This document shows positions 8,003-13,985 of a DNA stretch of 64,000 nucleotides, one piece after another. Position numbers and translations under genes: made by a program. Position 1 is the stretch's first letter. Each line of letters opens with the position of its first letter. Origin of the DNA: Paraflavitalea devenefica (lineage in GTDB: Bacteria; Bacteroidota; Bacteroidia; Chitinophagales; Chitinophagaceae); the NCBI RefSeq assembly GCF_011759375.1, contig NZ_JAARML010000002.1:1922001-1986000 (forward strand), given 5' to 3'. The notes beneath the pieces are model-generated. The model did no database searches and was not told the DNA's origin. It saw only the letters and a program-made list of their open reading frames with translations.

Positions 8003-8803
8003 TTATGTTTTTCCTTCAAATAAACCGCTGACCATTTTTTTCGGGTAAAACTTATCTGCCAGTTCAAACAGCCACTCTTTCAAAACGGTCAGCGGCCTGT
8101 TTGGGGCGGTATAGACGGCTATCCGGTTATACAGAGCAGCTATCTGTTGAAGAGAATCCGGATCATGTTTACTCATCTTGTTCACCGTTTCATCCTTAAT
8201 GAGGTCAAAAGCATCCCGTAAAGAGGCTTTCAGAAAGTCATTGGATAAATGATCAGTTTCTGCTGCGATGCGGTCAGTGAGGCGGATTTCAGGATGATAT
8301 AATCCCCAGGCACAGTAGCGGTTATTTCTAAAAAACAACGAAAGGTCATTGGATACAACCACCTCTTGCAGCCGGCCGGCCAACGTAAATGTTTCATTGA
8401 AACAGAGCAACAGGTTGCCTTCCATATGATAGTACCTGTAGGGAAATGGCTCGAGCGCAAATAGGCCGGAATGCTCCCTCAGCCTGGGCAGGCCCGCTAT
8501 TTTCTCTGCTTCCTGTAGTAGCTGTAAATTGTCAGGAACCTTATTGTCTTCCGGATAATACAAGGCGACTATTTTCAGTAACCGGGTGGAAGGATCAAAC
8601 CCTAATGAGTCAGTGCTGGTCAGGTGCAGCCAGTCTTCAGTACTGCCAATGACTTCCGACATTTCCTTGTCCATTGCTGCTGTACTTTGGCTGGCAGTGA
8701 TCAGGACTTGTAAGCAATCTAATAGTATACGTGGTTTTATGGATAGTTGCTGCCCGTATTCCAATGTTATATATGCATTGTCTGTAATTTCAAATTCGGT
8801 CAT
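8003..8803 (-). CDS. Hypothetical protein, 266 aa
   Basis: I do not recognise this protein. It is a soluble, acidic-to-neutral protein with no signal peptide or membrane segment. The N-terminal 40 residues form a beta-rich start (ITDNAYITLEYGQQLSI); the middle carries an aromatic-rich stretch (LEPFPYRYYHMEGNLLLCF, about residues 117-135); the last third is helical. Coding quality looks real: it is uninterrupted, with a proper start, and the next gene upstream on the same strand (8823-9182) is 19 bp away, so the two are probably co-transcribed. Neighbouring scars and repeats suggest accessory DNA. No function can be assigned. Confidence 0.65.
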   Translation of the reverse strand: MTEFEITDNAYITLEYGQQLSIKPRILLDCLQVLITASQSTAAMDKEMSEVIGSTEDWLHLTSTDSLGFDPSTRLLKIVALYYPEDNKVPDNLQLLQEAEKIAGLPRLREHSGLFALEPFPYRYYHMEGNLLLCFNETFTLAGRLQEVVVSNDLSLFFRNNRYCAWGLYHPEIRLTDRIAAETDHLSNDFLKASLRDAFDLIKDETVNKMSKHDPDSLQQIAALYNRIAVYTAPNRPLTVLKEWLFELADKFYPKKMVSGLFEGKT

Positions 8804-8822
8804 GCATTAAATATAGGCCAGT

Positions 8823-9182
8823 TTAGTTAATGGCTGAAGTACACAGATACAAAACAAATAAACTTCCGAAAATTCCCAATACTAAAAACACTTCCCGTTT
8901 GAAAGCGTTCCAAATCTGGATGTGTTTTGCCTTGTAAATGAAGGCGATAATTATTAAAATAATTATCGAAAGAAATGCTGCCCAGATGCCTCCTATTATG
9001 GAATGCCAGATAAAGAACAGGATAAATGGAAGGATGATTTCCTCCGGATAAATATTCTGTATTTTGTCACCCCAGAAGCAAATGAGCAAAGAAGATGTCA
9101 GCAGGCAGATAATTACGATGGTCAATGTAATCCTGATGATCAATTTGGTTTTTCGGATAATGGTCAATACTTTTTCCGGCAT
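8823..9182 (-). CDS. Small membrane protein, 119 aa, unknown
   Basis: Predicted inner-membrane protein with three hydrophobic segments: about residues 14-34 (LIIRITLTIVIICLLTSSLL), 46-78 (ILPFILFFIWHSIIGGIWAA and on) and 98-115 (FLVLGIFGSLFVLYLCTS). The N-terminus is short and basic (MPEKVLTIIRKTK), predicting a cytoplasmic start. It lies just upstream of, and probably in one transcript with, the 266-aa unknown gene. I do not recognise the family. Confidence 0.6.
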   Translation of the reverse strand: MPEKVLTIIRKTKLIIRITLTIVIICLLTSSLLICFWGDKIQNIYPEEIILPFILFFIWHSIIGGIWAAFLSIIILIIIAFIYKAKHIQIWNAFKREVFLVLGIFGSLFVLYLCTSAIN

Positions 9183-9449
9183 AAAATGCTTAGGTTGTTC
9201 GTAGGCGAGATACCGTTTTGCGCCCGCTATTATACGCTATTTATTAGTAGGATGCAATAACAAGTTTATTGTATTTGTTTCAGCGCAAATATAAGCGAAA
9301 GCTAAACCGGTTAGCACATAGAATCAGCTCAAATGGTGGTATGCTGTTAATGCTCTGTCAATGAAAAAATCCCTAGGGGGAAATGATTAGATTTGGTGCC
9401 TGATTGGTCGTTATGGTACAGTTGGGACTAATACAGGTAAATCCTACCT

Positions 9450-9596
9450 TACGTCCTTTACGAGTACGGCATTTTTCTTTCCGCGGCCAAAAGATTTAAA
9501 AAAGCGGCAACGGTCTTCCAGGAAGCCATTCAGTTGGATTCACTCAATGCAATGCCACACATTAACCTGGGCAACCGAAATAACGCTTCCTTGACA
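9450..9596 (+). pseudogene. TPR-protein remnant
   Basis: The plus frame reads YVLYEYGIFLSAAKR, then FKKAATVFQEAIQLDSLNAM and PHINLGNRNN before composition changes. The A..F..AI.LDS.NA..H.NLGN pattern is a tetratricopeptide repeat (helix B of one repeat and helix A of the next). There is no start codon in a sensible place and the frame decays into AT-rich sequence, so this looks like a residue of a deleted TPR gene at the left edge of the AT-rich cassette. Confidence 0.45.
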
Positions 9597-9640
9597 TTAT
9601 GCCACACCGTGAAAATGGTTTATATAATTAGTAAATTATT

Positions 9641-9648
9641 TATATTTG
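9641..9648 (+). promoter_or_regulatory. Candidate -7 element upstream of the Cap15-like gene
   Basis: TATATTTG is a perfect match to the Bacteroidota -7 consensus TAnnTTTG. No good -33 TTTG is visible 19-21 nt upstream (only GTTTAT near 9618). The start codon of the Cap15-like gene lies 138 nt downstream, leaving a long leader. Confidence 0.4.
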
Positions 9649-9725
9649 ATACGTCTCTCGCATTTAAATTTATTTGCTCTGTTTCTCTTAACAGCAAAAT
9701 AAATATCCCAACCACTTCAATGAGA

Positions 9726-9739
9726 CCATTGTACAATGG
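9726..9739. promoter_or_regulatory. Perfect 14-bp palindrome upstream of the Cap15-like gene
   Basis: CCATTGTACAATGG is fully self-complementary and lies about 48 bp before the ATG at 9787 in the leader of the AT-rich cassette. It is a plausible operator half-site pair, though no regulator gene is adjacent. Confidence 0.4.
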
Positions 9740-9786
9740 CCAGACGATGTTCCTATAGAGGACATCTCTCTAAATAATTAAGTTAA

Positions 9787-10365
9787 ATGCATACCTATAG
9801 CATCAACTCAGACGAGCGTAAAACAGTCATTGGCATTTTAGGGATTTTAAGTATTGCCATCATGTTGATAGTAAAGAACAATTTATGTTTACCATCCTGG
9901 GTACCTATTCCTTCAGTTTTTGCCATATTTGGTGGATTTTACTGGATATTTGATCAACTTATTTGGAAATTGCCTCTGATAAATCAATGTTTGAGTACAC
10001 CCAATCTTAATGGAACATGGACAATTTTAATGAAGTCGTCACGAGATAGTTATGCTACCGAATACGAGGGAGTGCTTACCATTACACAGAGTTGGAGTAA
10101 AATATACATTTTTATGGATGGGGAAAAGGCTATTGGTCAATCAATAATGGCTGGTATAGAAGTTCATACTTCTAAATCTTTCACGCTGAAGTGGGAGTAC
10201 CTTTCTCAACGAAAACCTGAATTTGCAGAAAATGAGTATATGCATTATGGCATGACCAGGGTAATGAATCAGCCGAACGGTGCAATAACTGTTTTAAAAG
10301 GAGATTATTATGCTGATAGAAGCAGACATAGCTCAGGACCTGTAAGTATAATAAAAAAGGCTTAG
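9787..10365 (+). CDS. Cap15-like protein: two TM helices plus beta-rich domain (S-2TM-beta type)
   Basis: This 192-aa protein has two N-terminal membrane helices (about residues 13-30 and 41-60) and a C-terminal beta-rich domain (about 73-189) opening with PNLNGTWTI. It continues with alternating strands (EYEGVLTITQSWSKIYIFM; SFTLKWEYLSQ; GAITVLKGDYY) and ends in GPVSIIKKA. This layout and the LNGTW start are those of the SMODS-associated 2TM beta-strand-rich effectors, whose characterised CBASS member Cap15 binds a cyclic dinucleotide in a beta-barrel and disrupts the inner membrane. Here no CD-NTase gene is adjacent; the partner is an Abi-like HEPN gene 62 bp downstream. The coding sequence is AT-rich (20 G/C in the 60 bases 9841-9900), unlike its neighbours. 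Family placement is from pattern recognition only. Confidence 0.72.
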   Translation: MHTYSINSDERKTVIGILGILSIAIMLIVKNNLCLPSWVPIPSVFAIFGGFYWIFDQLIWKLPLINQCLSTPNLNGTWTILMKSSRDSYATEYEGVLTITQSWSKIYIFMDGEKAIGQSIMAGIEVHTSKSFTLKWEYLSQRKPEFAENEYMHYGMTRVMNQPNGAITVLKGDYYADRSRHSSGPVSIIKKA

Positions 10366-10370
10366 TTTCA

Positions 10371-10382
10371 TTACATATGTAA
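10371..10382. promoter_or_regulatory. 12-bp palindrome between the Cap15-like and HEPN genes
   Basis: TTACATATGTAA is perfectly self-complementary and begins 6 bp after the Cap15-like stop codon, 46 bp before the HEPN gene start. It could be an operator or an RNA hairpin; no T-tract follows. Confidence 0.3.
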
Positions 10383-10427
10383 GAGGAGTTACTAAGCCGT
10401 GTGTGTTGATGCAAATATACAAATATT

Positions 10428-11039
10428 ATGGACAAACCAAAGCCTCAAAATAGTAAAAAAAAGAAGGAGAAAAATAATAAGCTCTTACATCTAAGCCTGG
10501 GTTTATATGCTACTTTCTATCCTAAATATTATCTTTTGGAAACCACCTTAAAAAACCGGCTGTATTACTTAGTAAAACAAAGATTAGGGGAAAGTTGGTT
10601 CGATGACCAGCTTAATTCATCGAAAAATGATACTGTTTTTAAGCTAGAGGCCGATGTTATTTTACGACGGAAGCCCAAAGGATTTGTATTAAAAGATAAA
10701 GGGTTATTGGTTGAATCTGGATTGGGCATCTGGGTAGAGTTTTTTAATCGAAACCTTTACAAAGAATTGAAAGGAGTACCAATATTGATTTTCCCTAAAC
10801 TACCCCCAGATATTAAACGAAAGGAGTTATACAAGCAATTAAGCAAGGTAAAAGAGCTTCGAAATCAATTATTTCATTATAGGATTCCCCCTGCGACTAA
10901 GTCTACCGATGTTAATATATTAATAGATGTAAATAATGATCTAATGAATTTACTTCAATGGTTGGATGTTCCCACAGGCTCTTTAGCATCTAAAGAGTTT
11001 GAAAAAAAAATAGAAGCGGTAAGAAAAGCATTAGATTGA
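10428..11039 (+). CDS. Abi-like HEPN domain protein (putative ribonuclease)
   Basis: A 203-aa protein with a very basic N-terminus (KPKPQNSKKKKEKNNK) and an all-helical core matching the Abi-like branch of HEPN proteins: YLLETTLKNRLYYLVKQRLG ... SWF near the front, GLGIWVEFFNRNLYKEL in the middle and KVKELRNQLFHYRIP at the end. The last contains the HEPN catalytic motif R-x4-H (R145, H150). Abi/HEPN proteins are typically RNases that act in abortive infection or toxin-antitoxin systems. It is co-directional with the Cap15-like gene and equally AT-rich (20 G/C in 10861-10920), so the two probably arrived together. No obvious antitoxin gene lies beside it; the Cap15-like protein may be the partner. 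Being an active RNase is inference. Confidence 0.75.
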   Translation: MDKPKPQNSKKKKEKNNKLLHLSLGLYATFYPKYYLLETTLKNRLYYLVKQRLGESWFDDQLNSSKNDTVFKLEADVILRRKPKGFVLKDKGLLVESGLGIWVEFFNRNLYKELKGVPILIFPKLPPDIKRKELYKQLSKVKELRNQLFHYRIPPATKSTDVNILIDVNNDLMNLLQWLDVPTGSLASKEFEKKIEAVRKALD

Positions 11040-11044
11040 GAATT

Positions 11045-11070
11045 AAAAAACCGCATCTCATGAGATGCGG
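11045..11070 (-). terminator. Rho-independent terminator for the sugar dehydrogenase-like gene
   Basis: A perfect 20-bp palindrome (11051-11070, CCGCATCTCA plus its complement) is followed on the minus strand by six T residues (11050-11045). It ends the minus-strand gene at 11117 and also separates it from the convergent HEPN gene. Confidence 0.8.
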
Positions 11071-11116
11071 CCGGTATAATTATGTATGTTGTTGTAACGG
11101 CTTGCTGCATGCGTGA

Positions 11117-12526
11117 TTACTTATTTCCCTGCCTGTTATCATCATCCTCCTTGTCCGCTTTTACTTCTATGAGTTTAAGGACTTTGCCGGTATTGCCCTG
11201 CGGGCCCAGCATAGAAGATACGGTGAGGTATATTTCCCCTTTAGTGTCCTGCCCAAATCCTCTCAGGTAATAGCCTATATCGTCGGGATGGCTCTTCAAC
11301 GAAACTTCCTGGTAAGTCCATGCACTACCGGCAGGCGTCGCAGCAAAAAGCTCTCCGTCCGTGGTAGTAAATGATTGAGAAAATGTGCCAAAGATGTATT
11401 TACCATTCCAGCCATTGATATCATGGCCACGGTAAACGTGTCCGCCAATAACAGTGGTAGCCTTGCCGCCGGCCGGATTTTGCCAGTTGTTAATTTCTAT
11501 CACAGGATCGATCAATGGATTGCCCAGGTTGTCCACTAACGGACAGGAAGGTAACACCTCCAGACTGCTGGCTGCATTGAAGCAATGCCTGCCTTCTTTC
11601 ACATTCCAGCCATAGTTGCCTCCTTTGGTCACTACATCGATCTCTTCCCACAATAACTGTCCCGCATCTCCCAGAATTAGCTGATGTGATCCGCCCATAT
11701 CAAAGGAGAACCGGTAGGGATTACGAAAACCATAGGCATAAATTTCATCCCGGCCCGGCTTATTGACAAATGGGTTATCGGGAGGAATGCCATACGGCGT
11801 GCCGGTATTCACATCAATGCGTAATACATCGCCCAGTAAATTGGCTTCGATATCCTGGCCATTGCCGCCTTTATTGTCAGGATACCAGTCTTCCACATGG
11901 CCTACAGCCGTGTCATTGGAACTGCCTCCATCGCCAATGGAAATATACAGGTATCCATCAGGGCCAAAAGCCAGCGTTCCGCCATTGTGATTAAATTGCG
12001 GATCATCCCATTCCAATATGACTTTTTCAGAATTGAGATCTGCTATGTTTGGGGCGGCAGATGCTTTGAATTCAGCGATACGGCTGAGATTGTCCCATAA
12101 AGCATCCGGCGCCGGCCCGCCTGCACGTGGCGGAAGCTGGTAATAAATATAGAAACGCTGGTTCTTTTTGTAGTCCGGATGAAAAGCCAACCCCAATAAT
12201 CCCCGTTCATCGAAACCGGGATTCAGGGTTACCAGCTTACTGCTTACATCCATAAAAGGAGTAGATAGTTTATGGCCGTCTTTGTCAATGATCCAGATCT
12301 TTCCAACCTGGTCAATGACAAATAAGCGTTTGCTGTCGTCCGGAACAGCCACTAATTGTATGGGGGACACAAAGTCGCTCGCTATTTCTTTTATATCCAC
12401 TGCCCTTTGGTGGCCAGGTGGATCAAATTTCCTGCAACCTGGTAGTATGAGTAGCCATACGACTGCGCATAATGCTGCAAACCTCCTGGCGGAACAGCAG
12501 GCATCGTTAGTTGGTGTGTACTTCAT
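11117..12526 (-). CDS. PQQ-type glucose/sorbosone dehydrogenase-like lipoprotein
   Basis: Soluble aldose sugar dehydrogenase (GSDH) family six-bladed beta-propeller. The start at 12526 gives a lipoprotein signal (FAALCAVVWLLILPGC); the longer in-frame start at 12586 would add 20 residues ahead of the signal. Diagnostic motifs are FDERGLLGLAFHPDY, HNGGTLAFGPDGYLYISIGD and EIYAYGFRNPYRFSFD, with the later EGRHCFNA insert carrying Cys typical of many secreted homologues. Family members oxidise sugars using PQQ and calcium, but many Bacteroidota paralogues have unknown substrates and no PQQ synthesis is visible here. The protein should be anchored to a membrane in the periplasm or at the surface. 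It has a strong terminator downstream. Confidence 0.88.
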   Translation of the reverse strand: MKYTPTNDACCSARRFAALCAVVWLLILPGCRKFDPPGHQRAVDIKEIASDFVSPIQLVAVPDDSKRLFVIDQVGKIWIIDKDGHKLSTPFMDVSSKLVTLNPGFDERGLLGLAFHPDYKKNQRFYIYYQLPPRAGGPAPDALWDNLSRIAEFKASAAPNIADLNSEKVILEWDDPQFNHNGGTLAFGPDGYLYISIGDGGSSNDTAVGHVEDWYPDNKGGNGQDIEANLLGDVLRIDVNTGTPYGIPPDNPFVNKPGRDEIYAYGFRNPYRFSFDMGGSHQLILGDAGQLLWEEIDVVTKGGNYGWNVKEGRHCFNAASSLEVLPSCPLVDNLGNPLIDPVIEINNWQNPAGGKATTVIGGHVYRGHDINGWNGKYIFGTFSQSFTTTDGELFAATPAGSAWTYQEVSLKSHPDDIGYYLRGFGQDTKGEIYLTVSSMLGPQGNTGKVLKLIEVKADKEDDDNRQGNK

Positions 12527-12677
12527 AACAATGGTATTTTGATGATTAAACAATCCCCCCACAGCCAACACAGCAAGGCCGGTCAACTGTTGGGCATGCT
12601 TTCGCCTAACATTCTTCCGGTGCAGGGAAGCAGGGCGTGGTTTAGTGAGTAACGTTCATGACGGGTAAAATATAGCC

Positions 12678-12803
12678 TTGAATAAATGGGGAGGGGCCGT
12701 TCACAACAACATATGGATGGAAGCAACTAAGAATACGGTTAACGCAATGGAAAGGTTGTTGCAGGCGCTGGTTAAGGCGATTGACAGATTTGTGGGGCTA
12801 TAA
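12678..12803 (+). CDS. Possible small ORF encoding an amphipathic helix
   Basis: From TTG at 12678 (41 aa) or ATG at 12717 (28 aa) to TAA at 12801, the frame encodes MEATKNTVNAMERLLQALVK plus AIDRFVGL. The spacing of Leu/Ile/Val residues fits a single amphipathic helix. It may be a real microprotein or the C-terminal remnant of a lost gene; I see no promoter. Low confidence. Confidence 0.25.
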   Translation: MNKWGGAVHNNIWMEATKNTVNAMERLLQALVKAIDRFVGL

Positions 12804-12896
12804 AATTTGTAGAAGCAAATACTCAGAAGGAAGTATATAGTGGCAAAGATTGAAAGAGCAAAAAGCCGGCCAACGCCAGTCTTATTGGTTAAGCAT

Positions 12897-12927
12897 AAAA
12901 AAGCCGCACCCCTTACAAGATGCGGCT
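12897..12927 (-). terminator. Rho-independent terminator for msrA
   Basis: On the minus strand AGCCGCA (12927-12921) pairs with TGCGGCT (12908-12902) and is followed by a T run (12902-12897). It lies about 70 bp past the msrA stop codon. Confidence 0.75.
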
Positions 12928-12963
12928 GTGTACATTATTCCCAATTAATGTTATTTTCTTTCT

Positions 12964-12994
12964 CGTTGCCTCAATGCCTTGCTGCCTCGTTGCC
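12964..12994 (+). repeat. 31-nt interspersed repeat, copy B (3' flank of msrA)
   Basis: Begins CGTTGCCTCAATGCCT and differs from copy A (6513-6483, minus) at three of 31 positions. It starts within a few bases of the msrA stop codon and has the same orientation relative to the gene as copy A has to its own. Confidence 0.6.
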
Positions 12995-12997
12995 TTC

Positions 12998-13663
12998 TTA
13001 CTGCGCTTTCTTCATCTTGTTCTTGAACACTTTCTCAAACTTCTCCAGTTTGGGACGGATAACATAGTAGCAATAAGGTGCGGAGCCATTGTTGTTATAA
13101 TAATCCTGGTGGTAGTTCTCTGCCACATAGAAAGTAGAGGCAGGCGTGATCTCTGTTACAATGGGTTTGTCCCAGGCGCCGCTCTTGTCCAGTTCGGCTT
13201 TGTATTTCTCTGCCCTGGCCTTTTGCTCCGCATTGTGGTAAAAGATGGCGCTGCGGTATTGCGTGCCCACATCATTGCCCTGCCGGTTGAGGGTGGTAGG
13301 ATCGTGGGTTTGCCAGAATACTTCCAGTAACTCATCGAAGCTGATCTTTTGGGGATCATACACAATTTCCACACACTCGGCATGCCCGGTAGTGCCTTCG
13401 CATACTTCTTTATAAGTTGGATTTTTAACATGTCCGCCACTGTAGCCGGAGGATACTTTCAATACGCCGTCCAGTTGCTGGAAAATAGCCTCTGTACACC
13501 AGAAACAACCGGTGCCAAAGGTAGCGGTGTCTGTTTGCAGGGCCGTTTCTCCCGTCGCGGGAGCGGTTAAGCTGTTTGTCATATATTTTGATGAATTTTC
13601 TCGTACTGCACAGGAGAGCAGGGTGACCATCGAAATGAATGTTGTTGTAAACATCAGTCTCAT
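12998..13663 (-). CDS. msrA: Peptide-methionine (S)-S-oxide reductase MsrA, lipoprotein form
   Basis: Reduces methionine-S-sulfoxide in proteins. The catalytic motif is GTGCFWCTEA (C53 with this start), followed by VSSGYSGG, HAECVEIVYDP, THDPTTLNRQGNDVGTQYRS and the C-terminal ENYHQDYY, all standard MsrA motifs. I chose the ATG at 13663 because it creates a lipoprotein signal (MFTTTFISMVTLLSCAV); the in-frame start at 13774 lacks a signal. So this copy should act in the periplasm, protecting envelope proteins. No MsrB domain is fused. The length after the signal is normal. Confidence 0.95.
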   Translation of the reverse strand: MRLMFTTTFISMVTLLSCAVRENSSKYMTNSLTAPATGETALQTDTATFGTGCFWCTEAIFQQLDGVLKVSSGYSGGHVKNPTYKEVCEGTTGHAECVEIVYDPQKISFDELLEVFWQTHDPTTLNRQGNDVGTQYRSAIFYHNAEQKARAEKYKAELDKSGAWDKPIVTEITPASTFYVAENYHQDYYNNNGSAPYCYYVIRPKLEKFEKVFKNKMKKAQ

Positions 13664-13937
13664 ACTACTTCGTTTTGTTAAATCAGCCATGCTGCTATTG
13701 GATTTACACCAGTATAAACGCAATCCAACGCATTTAGGTTTGCAGCCTGGCCGACAGGAAGCTGCTTTTACCATTCAGTTAACAGTTAAGTACGGAAATT
13801 GGAAATCCCGGAAGACGGAAAGGTCGAAATTCCGGAAAACCGATGATGCAAAAAGTAGTAGAAAATGGTTATTAATCAGCGACTGGCGAAGCGCGGTAGC
13901 AACCCGAAACGCCAAACCACAAACCCGAAACTCTTCT

Positions 13938-13945
13938 TACCTTTG
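13938..13945 (+). promoter_or_regulatory. Candidate -7 promoter element of mutS2
   Basis: TACCTTTG, followed by C, matches the Bacteroidota -7 consensus TAnnTTTG and lies 41 nt upstream of the mutS2 ATG. No clear -33 TTTG is visible at the expected distance. Confidence 0.45.
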
Positions 13946-13985
13946 CACCTCATAAAAATAAGTGGATATCAGCGAATAAATAACT

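Larger units (their letters stand above)
9183..9786. other. AT-rich leader region with a gene scar and candidate regulatory sites
   Basis: About 600 bp without an intact gene. It contains a TPR-like coding remnant (9450-9596), a perfect Bacteroidota -7 match at 9641-9648 and a 14-bp palindrome at 9726-9739. The segment 9183-9449 holds nothing I can name. Confidence 0.6.
12527..12997. other. Intergenic region with a possible small ORF, a terminator and a repeat
   Basis: About 470 bp. It holds a possible 28-41-residue ORF (12678-12803, plus), the msrA terminator (12897-12927) and copy B of the 31-nt repeat (12964-12994). The rest shows nothing I recognise. Confidence 0.6.

Noticed and set aside
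9183..9260. An integron attC-like site (CGCCTACGAACAAC ... GTTATTGCATCC on the minus strand)
   Set aside because: The pairing arms are too short and irregular to meet attC rules and no integrase is in the window.
9787..11039. A complete CBASS operon
   Set aside because: No CD-NTase, ubiquitin-like transfer or HORMA/TRIP13 gene is adjacent; only the Cap15-like effector type is seen, so I call it Cap15-like rather than CBASS.
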